Positions 21,616-33,740 of a stretch of 64,000 bases of DNA are shown here, piece after piece. Origin of the DNA: Eudorina sp. 2006-703-Eu-15. Its lineage: Eukaryota; Chlorophyta; Chlorophyceae; Chlamydomonadales; Volvocaceae. The translations under genes were made by a program, and so were the position numbers. The stretch lies in the NCBI GenBank assembly GCA_003117195.1, contig BDSI01000103.1, forward strand, positions 58,501-122,500, in the 5' to 3' direction. Position 1 is the first letter of the stretch. Each line of letters starts with the position of its first letter. The notes below the pieces were generated by a model, which was not told where the DNA came from, did not search any database, and saw nothing but the letters and a program-made list of their open reading frames with translations.

Positions 21616-24600
21616 GTCGGCCCGGGTCGGCTTCTCAAGATGCTTATATTTACGAATATATAATTCCTTTGCTTACAATTTCGATTTTCGTTTGTTTTTC
21701 CAATTACAGAGGGTTTACACCTTCGGAAAGAACAAGAGTGAAGGGGATGCGTCCATGAAACAGTTGGTGAGTGCGAGGTCGCCCCCATCACCGCGTTGCC
21801 TCATTGCAGTGCATTGCTATGCGCATCATTACCTCGTTACTTTCGTCGGCTTCTCTGCGCGGTTTCGCTCGTGTGGGTCGGGTTTCGCTTCGGGGGGCAT
21901 GGTGTTGCCCCTCCGCGCCCTTCCAACTATACACGCCTGCACGCTCCCGCCATACCCAGCTTGGAGGCAAGGGCGCCAACCTGGCTGAGATGTCCCGCAT
22001 TGGACTTTCCGTACCGCCGGGCCTGACCATCACAACCGACACCTGCGCCGAGTTTCACTCGAACGGTGAGCGGCGCCTCGAACCGTCAAGAGCTGGCTTG
22101 ATCCCGCTTACTGGCTTGATCCCGCATACTGGCTTGATCCCGCTTACTGGCTTGATCCCGCTTACTGGCTTGATCCCGCTTACTGGCTTGATCCCGCTTA
22201 CTGGCTTGATCCCGCTTACTGGCTTGATCCCGCTTACTGGCTTGATCCCGCTTACTGGCTTGATCCCGCTTGCTTGCTTGCTTGATTCCTTGCTGAGGAG
22301 CGATGCGGCGCCTTCTCGCCGGCGTCACACCCCGACTCAATTGTCAGCCCCACACACACTCAGCCCCGCACTTCACGCCCTTCCTCGCCCGTAGCAAGCA
22401 TCCATTGGACCCCCTGAATGCATCCAATCGAATGTGCGGTACTCGTGCTGTTACGTCATGCTGTCACGTACTCGTGCTGTTACGTCATGCTGCTACATCA
22501 GTCTGCAACCCGCTCCCCTTGATGGTCCGTGGGCCGGTCGGTCGGTCGGTGGGTCGGTTGGCTCTTCTCCCTGCAGACCGCAAGCTGCCTGAGGGCTGCT
22601 GGGAGGAGGTCCTGGCGGGGCTGCGGACTGTGGAGGAGGAGATGGGCTGCCGGCTGGGGGATGCGACGGCGCCGCTGCTGCTGTCGGTCCGCTCGGGGGC
22701 GGCGGTGAGCACGGCCGGACCCTCCCGGGGGAGGAGGGGGGAGGGGAGGGAGGCAGCTTGTGTGTGTGTGTGTGGGTTGTTATAGAAGAGACCCGCTCGT
22801 ATGTGTGTGGGTTTCAATATGTGGTTTGTTCGTCAGTGGCAAGGCGGGAGTGCGTGTGTGGGAAGGGGGAGGCTGCGTGTGGGGTCGGACAGGGGGCACC
22901 TAGGAAACGAGGCGGCAGGTGTACCGCCCTGACACTGACACCTCGGGGGCCAACTTGGGGGGAGGGGGCGTGTGTGTTTTGGGACGAGCGGGGTGTGTGC
23001 ATGTACGTGAGAAATGCGCCCCGTGTGTGTGTGTGTGTATGGGGGGAGGGGCGGGCGGGGGCGTGTGCGGGTGTGTGGGCGGTCCGGGGGCCGAGTGGTT
23101 CGATCCAGGGGGGGAGCGGAGACTGAGAGCCGGGGGCGGGAGGGAACCCGTGAAACAGGCAGGACGAGGGGGAGGGGGGTCAGGACCCCATCCCTATATT
23201 CCCACCCCACCCCACCCCACCCCACGTGACCGAACTGGCATTAGGCAGATTTCTTTCGATTCGGTATCGGTATCAATCACTTCAGTCACTGTTTGTCAAG
23301 GCCTACAAGGTGGACGTCGTCACTTGACTGGAGATCCTGGTACACAGTCGAGTCACTATCGGATATTCGCTCTGGCGGCAGCGCTAAGTATAAATATGTC
23401 TTGCCAATTTCCTACACCCCCCCTCCCTCCCCCCCCCCTCCCCCTCCCCTCCCCCCTCCCCTCCCTCCCTCCCTCCCCCCTCCCTCCCTCCCTCCCCCCT
23501 CCCCCTCCCCCTCCCTCCCTCCCCCTCCCCCTCCCCCCCCCTCCCCCTCCCCCTCCCTCCCTCCCTTCCCCCACTCCCCCTCCCCCTCCCCTCCCTCCCT
23601 CCCCCTCCCCCTCCCCCTCCCCCTCCCCCTCCCCCTCCCCCTCCCCCTCCCCCTCCCCCAGGTGTCCATGCCGGGTATGATGGACACGGTGCTCAACCTG
23701 GGGCTGAACGATGCCTGCGCCGCCGGTCTGGCCAAGCGCGCCGGCGACGCGCGCTTCGCGTACGACGCTTACCGCCGCTTCCTGGACATGTACGGCGATG
23801 TCGTGATGGGCATCCCGCACAAGCTGTTCGAGGAGCAACTGACACGTCTCAAGGTACGGTGTGAATGGTTGTGGGTGGGTGGGGTGGGGTGGGCGGTTTG
23901 AATGGCAAAGGAAAACCCACGAGGGGAAGGCACGGCACCCTAGGCCCCCTCCTCTCACCGCCTCCTCTCACCCCCGCCCCCTCCTATCGCCCGCTGCATC
24001 CTGCCCCTCCTCTCACCCCCTGGCCCCCCAGGCTGAGCGCCAGGTGGTTGAGGACACCTCACTGACGGCCGAGGACCTCAAGCTGTTGGTGGCCAGGTAC
24101 AAGGAGGTGTACAAGCAGCTGGGCAAGGTGAGGGAGGGAGGGAGGGGCCCGGGGGGGGGGAGGGCTGTCTTTATTGGGGGGGGGAGGGCTGTCTTTATTG
24201 ACGAAAAGGGGGAGGCATTGAGTTGGGTTTGGAGGTGAGGTGGGGGCCGCGGTGAAGGGGGAGTGCCTTGCTTGGAGGTCCGTGGCATGTGTATTTTGTG
24301 TGTTTCGGTCGCCGGCATGCCGAGTTGTGTGCCGTGCACGCGGGGGCGGGGCCCGGGGGGAGGGGCGAGGGGCGGGGCCCGGGGAGGCACAGCAACAGAC
24401 GGCGGGGACTGCTAGCGGGGCGCAAGGGCCCCGCCCGAAGATAATCTTACACAGTAGTAACATGGGCTGGGGTGCGCTCCTGACCCCTACCCTACCTGCC
24501 CTGACCCACCTCAACTGCCCTCCACCAACACCAACAACCGCACGCATTCCCTCCTGTCCCGACTCGGGGCCCCTACCCCACCCACCCGGCTCTCCCCTCC

Positions 24601-24807
24601 AGGCAGCAGCGTGGTTTGAATTGCCTACCAATATCCTATACTTCCCCGAAACCCCACCGCCCTGTCCCCAGGTCTTCCCGGAGGACCCGTACGAGCAGCT
24701 GCGCCTCGCCATATACGCCGTGTTCGACAGCTGGCAGAGCGAGCGGGCCGACGTGTACCGCTCGGTCAACGGCATCACCGGCCTGACAGGCACGGCGGTC
24801 AACGTGC

Positions 24808-24897
<90 letters not shown>

Positions 24898-27817
24898 CCG
24901 TGTGTTTTTAAGATCGTGGCAAGGGTGCGTCAGAACGAAGGGGGGGCGGGGCGTGTAACAGCTGGTGGGAACCGGGGCGTGCAACACAGCACGCTCACCC
25001 GCCTCTTCGTCTTCGCCGGCCAGCCTCCTCCCCCGCCCTCTTCAAGCCGCGGATCGACTCTGTTAAGAAGGAAAACAGCCACACTGACGAATACTAGTAT
25101 CAGTTTAATTACTCTTTTGGTGCCTCGAGAAGTTTACTGGCGGGGCACTGCAGCGTACCACGTACCCCTTGACATGTGCGCCGTACAAAAGAGTGTTGTA
25201 CCACTGAGGGTGCAGCACAGTATAAGTATATGTCCACCGAGCCCCTGTATTCCCCTCTCGTGCCCTCCTGTCCCTCTCGCACCGCAGGCGATGGCCTTTG
25301 GCAACATGGGCCCAACCAGCGGCACCGGCGTGTGCTTCACGCGCAACCCCGCCACCGGAGAGCGCAAGCTGTACGGCGAGTACCTCATCAACGCGCAGGT
25401 ACGACGGTACGACGTGGTGTCGTACCTGCGCGCGTGGGGAGGGGGTGTCATGCCTGCGCGCGTGGGGAGGAGGAGGGCATGTTCGTACCGTAGTACACAC
25501 GGGACGACCAGTAAGGCATTTACGAACCCACAGCTCGCCCGCGCGCATTACGCCACGGGTGGCAGTTCGTGGTGAAGTCTCTTCCCCCACCTCAGCTCAT
25601 CAGAACGGCTTCCCTCTCCCGCCCTCATAGTATTCTGAGATTTCCTGGGTGTTTGCCCCGGGTTCGTTTCTGGTTTCTTTCTTTTTACAATTTTAACTCC
25701 CGCCCTCCTTTGCCCCTCTCGCTCCCCCGGCCCCCCCCCCGCTTCCCTCCCCCCCGCCCCCTCCCGGCCTCCAGGGTGAGGATGTGGTGGCGGGCATCCG
25801 CACCCCCGAGCCCATCGAGACCCTGGAGCGGACCCTCCCCGGAGCGTACCAGCAGCTGCTGGAGAACTGCGCGCTGCTAGAGAAGCACTACAAGGACATG
25901 CAGGTGGGGCAGGGGGGGGGGGCACTGGGCAGAAGGAGGAGGAGGAGGAGGGGGCCGGGGGCCGCGGATGCCTGGTAAAGCCGGGACGGTGGGAGCACCG
26001 GGCAGGAGGAGGAGGAGGGGGGCAGGGTTCCCTCGCCTCCCCGCACCTTCCCTCACATCCGCCTTTCCTCACCTGACCCCACCTCGCACAACCCCCATCT
26101 TCCATCTTCTTCCCCGCCCCACATCTCGACCCGCCCCATCTCCTCTCCCCCCTCCACCCCCTAAACACACACACACACCGCCTTCCCCTTCCCCCCCTTT
26201 CAGGACATTGAGTTCACGGTCCAGGAGGGCAAGCTGTACATGCTGCAGTGCCGGTCGGGGAAGCGCACCGGGGCCGCCGCCGTCCGCATCGCCGTGGAGC
26301 TGGTGGAGGAGGGGCTGGTGGACACGGACACCGCCGTCCTGATGGTGGAGCCGGGTCACCTGGACCAGCTGCTGCACCCGCAGTTTGCGGACGAGAAGGC
26401 CTACAAGGGCGACGTCATCGGCACCGGTGGGTTGGGGTTGGGGGTTGGGTTGGGGTTTCGGTTCGGCGACGGCGTGGAGGCGGGGGAGGGGGAGGGGGAG
26501 GGGGCGAGGTGTGTGCGGGTCAGGGATGGGCCGGCTGTGAGGGCGAGGGACGACGTAGGATGGCCCCGGCGGGCTGGTGGGCATTCCACTCGGGGCGTGG
26601 GTGTCGGGGTGGGGGCGGCTGAAAGAGAGGGGACAGACACACCTGAAGGATTGGCGGTTGGGCCACATGCCACACACGACGACCCCGACCCACCATTGAT
26701 CACCACCCTTATTTTCTTCATTCCACATCTCCATCCACATCTCCATCCACATCTCCATCCGCGCCTTCCCTGGACCTTGTCCATGCACCCGCACCCATCC
26801 CCGCCTGCCACTGTCCTGCCCGGCCCTGACCTGACCTGACCTGACTTGACCATCCCGGCCCATCTCCGCCCCGCCCCGCCCATCCCTGCCCCCTGCCCTG
26901 CGTCGTCCCCACCGGCTCGCGTCCCCCGCAGGTCTGCCCGCCTCCCCGGGTGCGGCGGTGGGCCAGGCGGTGTTTAGCGCTGAGGACGCCGAGGTGTGGC
27001 GCAGCAGCGGGCTGCCGGTGGTGCTGGTGCGGCGGGAGACCAGCCCCGAGGACGTCAAGGGCATGTACGAGGCGGAGGGCGTGCTGTGCCAGCTGGGCGG
27101 CATGACGAGTCACGCGGCGGTGGTGGCGCGCGGTTGGGGCAAGCCCTGCATCACGGGCTGCCCGGATCTGCAGGTGGGTCCCCAGTTGGGCCGCGGGGTC
27201 ATGCGGGCGCGAGGAGGGAGGGAGGGAGGGAGGGGGGAGGGTATAGGAAATTGGCAGACGTATTCTATACTGCGCTGCTGCCAGAGCGAATATCCGATAG
27301 TCCCTCCGATAGGGTGGGGGGACACCTGAGGCAGGGGTCCAATGGATGGATGGGATGGGATGGGATGGGATGGGATGGGATGGGATGGGATGGGATGGGA
27401 TGGGATGGGATGGGATGGGATGGGATGGGATGGGATGGGATGGGATGGGATGGGATGGGATGGGATGGGATGGGATGGGATGGGATGGGATTCTGTGGGT
27501 GGTTTGTGTTTGGGCGGGCGGGGAATGTTGTGGTGCTGAGCCGAGGACGGGCCCTCCCCCGCGGGGGGGGGGGCATCCATCCAAGATCCAACCCTCTAAC
27601 GAACCCTCTCCCGAACCCTCTTTCCCCTCTGTACGGACAGGTGGACGAGCACAACAAGGTGGCGTACATGAACGGCCACGTGATCCGCCAGGGCGACTTC
27701 ATCTCCCTCAACGGCTCTTCCGGGGAGATCATCCTGGGCAAGCAGCCGCTGGCGCCCCCCGAGCTGGCGGGCGACCTGGGCAGGTAGGGGAGCGGGGCAG
27801 CCCGGCAGTAGGGGAAC

Positions 27818-27886
<69 letters not shown>

Positions 27887-30800
27887 TTTAGAATTGCAAC
27901 CCGCCCGCCCGCCCGATCCCAGGTATCAATATACTTACCATAAATGTGTGTTTCTAATGAGAAACCCTAAACCCAGAACCGCCCAGGCCCCCGTATACTA
28001 AGTAGGGTGTGTGTATTTGCTCCGCTCCACACGTGATGGAGAGGTGCCGTGCCTGAAGCGCCCTCACCCTCACCTCCTTGCGCCTCGGTGTCCCCCGCTT
28101 TCAGAATGCCTGTCAGCTGTCAGGGCATCCATACCCGTCAAGCCCTCAACCCACTCGCCGCCCCACCCCGCCTGCTGCCGCGCTGCCCGCCCGTCCCCAG
28201 GTTCATGGAGTGGGTGGACAAGCGCCGCCGTCTGGGTGTGCTGACCAACGCCGATACCCCGGAAGATGCCGAGGAGGCTCGCAAGTTCGGCGCCGAGGTG
28301 GGTGCTGCACCCCCGTGGCGGAGGGGGGGACCGCGAGGGGGACCAGGAAGGGGCCGGCGAGAGTCTGCTCTCTGGGGTTTGGAACCCGGACGGGGGGCAC
28401 CGTCATCCGCCAGCGGTGTTGGTTCTGTCCTGCAGTCGTCGTAAGCAAAGAACCAAGGCGCGCGCGCAATCCTGCAGCCGATGAAGGTGTATCTAAACCC
28501 TGCTATATCCCATCCCCCGTACGGCAGGGCATCGGCCTGTGCCGTACCGAGCACATGTTCTTCGCCAGCGAGGAGCGCATCGCGACCGTACGGCGGATGA
28601 TTGTGGCGCAGGTGGGGGGGAGGTGGGGGGGAAGATCCGACTGAGCTCGCGGCTCCCGCATATTTGACTGACTGACTGACTGTGTCTGACTATGTGGCCA
28701 TCCACGTCAGGTTCTGACTGCGTCCCTGATCCCTCCCCCTGGACCTCCCGTACCTCCGTATCTCGATCCGTACTTCCGTACAGACCAAGGAGGCCCGTCA
28801 GAAGGCCCTGGACGACCTGCTGCCTTTCCAGCGCGAGGACTTCGAGGTGGGTGGGTGGGTGCGCGGAGGGGGGCGGTGGCGGTGGTGGGAGAGCGTGGGG
28901 CTGTCATGTGCACGTAACGGCATGACCGTTTGGACGACACCGGGTAACCGGATAACCTACAGTCGCAGCGGTCATTGGGGGCCGTATACGGTACCTATTG
29001 CAGCGGGCAGGCAGGCGGGGTGCGAGAGAGCTGGCGGAGGCCTTCTGCTGCTGCTGCAGGGCGGCGTCGAGCACCTGTTTAATCTACAAACGGCCCATGC
29101 CTCCGTTGGGAAACCCTTGAGTCCATCCGTGTCCCCAGGCCAATCCAGCGGCCGCGGATCGGCTCGTCCAGCGTTCCCCACCTGTCTGAACGTCCCCTGG
29201 CTTGGCCCGCCCTGGGCCTCCCGCTGGGCTCCCTCCCTCCCCCTGCCCCCTCCCTCCCTCCCCCTGCCCCCTCCCGCCCCCTGCCCCTCCCTCCCTCCCC
29301 CTGCTCCAGGGCATCCTCCGCGCCATGAGCGGTCTGCCGGTCACCATCCGGCTGCTGGACCCCCCGCTGCACGAGTTCCTGCCGGATGGCGAGATGACCG
29401 TGGTGGGTCGGGTGGGGTGGGTTGGGGTGGTTAGTAGGGTGGTGGGGTGGGGTGGTGGGGTGGTTAGTAGGGTGGGGTGGTTAGTAGGGTGGTGGGGTGG
29501 GGTAGTGGGGTAGTAGGGTGGTGGGGTGGTGGGGTGGGGTAGTAGGGTGGTGGGGTGGTGGGGTGGGGTAGTAGGGTGGTGGGGTGGTGGGGTGGGGTAG
29601 TAGGGTGGTGGGGTGGTGGGGTGGGGTAGTGGTCAAGAGGGCCCCGAGGTGGTCGTGAGATGGGTTTGGTCTCTGAAAGACAGGCAGGTGGAGAATCTGT
29701 TGGTGTTCATGCCGCTCTCGCTTTGGGGCAGCGTTTTACGGAGTAACCGCCCGCACCCCCACCCCCCGTACACTATGTCGCTCCTCTCCCCCCGCCGCCT
29801 ATACACCCCCTTTGCCACGCCTTGACGCCTTGACGCCGTCACGCCTTCACGCCCTCATGTCCTCAGGTGTGCGAGGCGCTGGCTCGCGATGCGGGCATCA
29901 CTGTGGACGAGGTGTACGCCACCATTGAAAAGCTGCAGGTGGGGCTGGGCCCGGGGCTGGGCCCCTGCACATAGGAGGGGGGAGGGGAAGGGGGATGCCA
30001 CCACTCACCAACATAGGGGGCTGATGCCCATCCGCGGTCTCGCGCGCCCCTCGGCAGGGGAAGGCCGTCCCCATCCCCTAGGCGCTGTCCCCTAGGCAGT
30101 GTGTTGCTGTGTTTCCAACCTCACAACCTGACCCGACGCGACCTGCCCTGACCGTGACCTGCGGTGGTGACGGACTGCCGGCGTCCTCCCTTTCCTCTCC
30201 TCTCCTTTCCTTTCCTTTCCGGCCCCTAGGAGGTGAACCCCATGCTGGGCTTCCGCGGCTGCCGTCTGGGCATCACCTACCCGGAGATCACCGAGATGCA
30301 GGTGCAGGCCATGTTTGAGGCGGCAGTGCGGGTGCTGCAGAGTGGCGGGGCGGTGCAGCTCGACATCATGGTGCCGCTGGTGGGCACCGCCGCGGAGCTC
30401 CAGAACCAGGAGCAGCTCATCCGGAGGGTCGGAGAGAAGGTGGGACCTAGCCCCTCCCTTACCCATCCCTTGCCCTTCCCTTGTGGTTGCGACAGAGGCA
30501 GACCCAGCTTTCGAATTCGGGCCCCGGACCAGCCTGTCCCCCAACCCCAGCCCCTTCTCCCTCCCCTTCCGGGCCCCCTGAAGTAAGCGCCCTCACCAAT
30601 GTCCTATGCCCTCCACCACACACCCCCTTTGGGTGGGGAAGCGCATTCGCGAACCCGCGAGTGGGGTCCTTCGGTGCCGACGGCGGCAGAGGGCGGCTGC
30701 GGGGCTTGGGTCTTGGACGCCCCCCAAACACTGACTTTCCATTCAAACCCCAACGAGGTGGGCGGAACGACGCGTCGTACTGTAGGTCCTTCATCAGTCT

Positions 30801-32043
30801 CTCCCAACGTCCCAAGCGACCACCTCTTGTGTGCAACGCCATGTCCTCCTTCCCCAGACCCTCCCCCCCCCCACACACACACACAGACACACACCCGCCC
30901 GCACGCCCGCGTCCGCTCCCCTTGTTACTTTCCTACCCCCCCACCGCCCAGGTGATGGCGGCCAAGGGTGTGAAGGTGCCATACCGGGTGGGCACCATGA
31001 TTGAGGTGCCGCGGGCGGCCCTGCAGGCGGGCAAGATCGCCCAGACCGCCGAGTTCTTCTCCTTCGGCACCAACGACCTGACGCAGATGACGTAAGCGAC
31101 GACGCGCGACGACGCCCCCGCGCGCGCATGCACTTGCGTGGATCCGCGCACCTCTCTCTCTCACTTAACTCACTGTGCACAGAGGTGTTCAGAAGTAGTG
31201 TAGGCACATGCCGCATGGGTTCGGCCTGCGGATTGCGGAGTGTGTGGGCGGCGCGTGATGGGAAGCGCTTGCCGCGCACATCGCCGATGCGGGCGGGCAT
31301 CCACCCACCCGTGTCCCCATCAATCCGCCCGAACCACCCTCACACATTCGCACTCGGCCCTCTTCCCCCACACATTCCCATCTCGCCCGCAGGTTCGGCT
31401 ACTCCCGTGACGACAGCGGCAAGTTCCTCAAGGGCTATGTGGACAAGGGCATTCTGTCGTACGACCCCTTTGAGGTGCTGGATCAGGAGGGCGTCGGCGA
31501 GCTGATCAAGTTTGCGGTGGAGCGCGGCCGGGCCACCCGACCGGACCTCAAGATCGGGATCTGCGGAGAGCAGGGCGGCGAGCCCAGGACGGTGGCGTTC
31601 CTGCACGAGGTGGGCGTGGGCGTGGGGCGGGGCGGCTGAGGAGTGGGGCGGGTTGGGAGTGGGGCGGCTGAGGAGTGGGGCGGGTTGGGAGTGTGGGGCG
31701 GCTTGGGAATGTGGGGCGGATTGCCGGGGGCTTGACCTGCGGGCAAGGGAGGCAGGGTGGAGGGGGAAGAGGCGCCTGTTCGTCGGACGGTCTGGAGCTC
31801 TTGAAAGTAAATGCCGCCCTTGAAGCTACATACGTACGTACCGGGTGAAGGATCTCGTGTCCACCTCCTGCCGCGTGACTCCCGCCGCCGGGGTCCCTCC
31901 GCCGGTCTCCCTCCCCCTCCCCTCCGCCTCCCTCGCAGGTGGGTCTGGACTACGTGTCCTGCTCGCCCTTCCGAGTGCCCATCGCCCGACTGGCGGCGGC
32001 GCAAGCGGCGGTGCGGACCGCCAAGAAGGCGGCCAAGAAGTAG
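21367..32043 (+). CDS. Pyruvate,phosphate dikinase, plastid-targeted (EC 2.7.9.1)
   Basis: Interconverts pyruvate + ATP + Pi and PEP + AMP + PPi. Exons: 21367-21615, 21710-21766, 21960-22065, 22577-22704, 23662-23853, 24032-24127, 24672-24809, 25288-25398, 25775-25903, 26204-26426, 26932-27173, 27641-27783, 28201-28297, 28528-28611, 28784-28846, 29310-29402, 29867-29938, 30230-30439, 30952-31091, 31393-31609, 31939-32043; 964 aa, all phases consistent. Residues 1-83 are a basic transit-like leader; [11 protein letters not shown] opens the mature enzyme. Seen: ATP-grasp motifs [15 protein letters not shown] and [19 protein letters not shown]; phospho-transfer loop [16 protein letters not shown] (His537 catalytic, Thr535 the expected regulatory-protein site); C-terminal TIM barrel with [39 protein letters not shown] and the catalytic-Cys motif [11 protein letters not shown] (Cys915). 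Length matches plant PPDK. Met49 could start a form with a shorter leader. An unusual Leu precedes the GGMTSH loop. Confidence 0.97.
22095..22285. repeat. 18-bp minisatellite in PPDK intron 3
   Basis: About ten tandem copies of TGGCTTGATCCCGCTTAC, nearly perfect, just inside the donor of the 22066-22576 intron. There are no spacers. Confidence 0.95.
22435..22497. repeat. 29-bp direct repeat, two copies
   Basis: GTACTCGTGCTGTTACGTCA followed by TGCTG occurs twice in tandem in PPDK intron 3. Confidence 0.85.
23353..23417 (+). repeat. Dispersed intronic element, module A (PPDK intron 4)
   Basis: ACTATCGGATATTCGCTCTG, GCGGCAGCGC, then TATAAATATGTCTTGCCAAT and TTCCTACA. It is sense to PPDK and followed by a 245-nt C/T tract running into the acceptor at 23662. 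Confidence 0.85.
23415..23660 (+). repeat. Expanded (CCCTCC)n polypyrimidine tract before a PPDK acceptor
   Basis: About 245 nt of nearly pure C/T leading straight into the CAG acceptor of exon 5. It appears to be an expansion of the pyrimidine part of the adjoining dispersed element. Confidence 0.95.
24599..24643 (+). repeat. Dispersed intronic element, module A (PPDK intron 6)
   Basis: CAGGCAGCAGCGTGGTTTGA then ATTGCCTACCAATATCCTAT and AC, sense to PPDK and 28 nt from the acceptor at 24672. The same intron carries inverted module B copies at 24168-24207. Confidence 0.85.
24810..24896 (+). repeat. (GT)n microsatellite beginning at a splice donor
   Basis: About 43 GT units that start exactly at the GT of PPDK intron 7 (exon ends ...AACGTGCAG at 24809). 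The donor itself is the first repeat unit. Confidence 0.95.
27241..27303 (-). repeat. Dispersed intronic element, module A, longest copy (PPDK intron 11)
   Basis: TATAGGAAATTGGCAGACGT, ATTCTATACTGCGCTGCTGC, CAGAGCGAATATCCGATAGT. It is antisense to PPDK, 67 nt after the donor and preceded by a GGGA-rich tract. It extends the consensus with ATATCCGATAGT, which is also present at 23355-23367. Confidence 0.9.
27346..27489. repeat. (GGGAT)n array, about 29 copies
   Basis: Perfect pentanucleotide array in PPDK intron 11, shortly after the dispersed element. The G-rich strand is the transcript strand. Confidence 0.95.
27820..27916 (+). repeat. (TG)n followed by TTTAGAATTGCAACCCGCCC
   Basis: About 30 TG units in PPDK intron 12 end in TTTAGAATTGCAACCCGCCC. 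The same TG-TTTAGA-AACCCGCCC arrangement recurs at 19772-19812. Confidence 0.9.
29403..29640 (+). repeat. G-rich GGTGGGGTAGTAGGGTG minisatellite in PPDK intron 16
   Basis: Irregular repeats of GGTGGGGT / AGTAGGGTGGTGGGG fill the first half of the intron from just behind the donor. The transcript strand is G-rich and predicted to be prone to quadruplex formation. Confidence 0.9.
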
Positions 32044-33669
32044 AGCTCATGGGAGGGAAGGTGACTGGGGGCAGGGGCCGACAGAGGACCCGGGGCCCGC
32101 TTCACACCCCCAGCTCCCGCCCTGGCGGCAGGGGGGTCTACCTGCTAGTGCTGGAAGGGGCAACTGGTGGTATATGCACCGACCCACGGTTCGGAATCTG
32201 GTTTCGGCTAAGTGAGCACAGCAGCCGCCGCCCCTGACCTAGAAGAGGTCTGCGGAGATATGTGGAGCCGTCCACGCTGCGGCAGGAAGGGGGCAGCTTC
32301 TTATATCAACTCCTAAGGGCCGCTGCAGCGAACCATCGTCAATGAGTGGGACTGGCCGCTGCAGGTAGAGGCCATGCCGGCGAAGGAAGTCCCAGCTGCT
32401 CTTGACGAGGTGTGGCCTGCGGTGCTGTGCTGTGCGGGGGGGAGGTGGCCATGCAACCTCTCCCATGCGTGGTGAGACCTGGGGAGTTGTTATGAGGTGA
32501 CGTGGAGGTGACGACGTGGACCGCGCGGGGTTCGTCCGGCCTTCGAACTCTCCTAGGTTCCTGGCTTCCTGTCACCAGAGTGGCGTGTGCGGTGGTGGTG
32601 GCGGTGGCAACAGGAGTTGTGTAGACTCTGGCAGCCATGCCATGCAGCGTGCATGGACGCCGCAGGCAGCCGGGGGCATGGGCTGGTGACGACGTTTTGG
32701 GCCTTGAGAGGGAGTGGGAGAGGAGAGCGGAACTCGTGAGGAAGAAACCCGCACGCCCGCGTCTGGCCCATTTTCGGCGCGGGGTTTTGACACCCTATAC
32801 CGGATCATTGCGATCGTGATTGGTTGCGCAGAGGAGTGAGGTTTGCGGCGGCGGCGCCGGGTGTTGACTCCACGTAATGTATTTGACTGACTTTTTGACC
32901 GTGTTTGACCGACAAATTGGGGACTCAGCGGGGTGGCGTGACGAGGTACGCACGTGACGGACCGAGGTTGGCGAACTGGGTCCTGCGGGCGGCTGTTGTG
33001 GGGTTTTAACGATTTAAAAAGAGGGAGATGCCATTGTTGGCCAAAGGCCAATGCGCGCGGGAGTGTGAGGAGTGGGCGAGTGTCTTCACGTACCGTTATT
33101 CCGTACATGACGTCCCGTACCCATTCGGAGCGAGCGCGCGGCCTGGTCCCCCGCCCCGTGTGTGTGTGTGTGTGAATAGGAGGCCTCGATGGGTTTTAGT
33201 TGGCCTGGATGGGTTTTAGTTGGCCGTGATTTCCGGTAACGTTGTGACCCGCTGCTGGTAGTGCTTTCCCCCCACAGGCACACACACCGGATAATACCTC
33301 TTTGCATGGTGATGCGCGCGCGATGTGCTCAGCCTGCCCCCCGTGATCTCTAGGGTTGAAGTTGCCGCATATACCCAGTAGTAGTCGCGTCCTTCGTGTT
33401 CTCCGACCCGCGTGTGGAATGGCGTGGTGTGGATTCTGCCGATGGCTACGGCCGTGCCGCTGTGCACGGCGAGAGCTGGAGGGATGGCAACAACTCCACA
33501 CATGTATTAGGTGGAGGAGGACGGGGAGAGAGAGGAAGAGAGTGTGTTTCCACCTGAGCGGGCCCGCTGCCCTGAAGCGGCCGTACCTCATCATTGACCG
33601 TGTCTGAATTGAACTGAAGCTTGACCCGGAGACGGGTGAGCTGGCAACCCACAAAGCGAGGGTTGGGTG

Positions 33670-33674
33670 TGTAA
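33670..33674 (+). terminator. Candidate TGTAA poly(A) signal for PPDK
   Basis: First TGTAA seen after the PPDK stop codon at 32041-32043. It implies a 3' UTR of about 1.6 kb and lies 34 nt before the perfect hairpin. Tentative. Confidence 0.35.
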
Positions 33675-33707
33675 TTCAAAGCTAGGCGTGCGACACCAGA
33701 CATTTTG

Positions 33708-33740
33708 CATTTTCAGAGAAATGTCATTTCTCTGAAAATG
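33708..33740. repeat. Perfect 16-bp inverted repeat with 1-nt loop
   Basis: CATTTTCAGAGAAATG, one T, then its exact reverse complement CATTTCTCTGAAAATG. It is AT-rich in a GC-rich genome; possibly the fused termini of a MITE or a transcript 3'-end structure. Confidence 0.9.

Noticed and set aside
23090..23110. tRNA T-arm-like GGTTCGATCC
   Set aside because: No matching acceptor, D-arm or anticodon stem could be placed around it; it lies inside a PPDK intron in simple-repeat DNA.
27110..27891. Frames with MGWDG or PSHPI repeats
   Set aside because: Translations of the intronic GGGAT array crossing PPDK splice sites; the true PPDK frame is fixed by exons on both sides.
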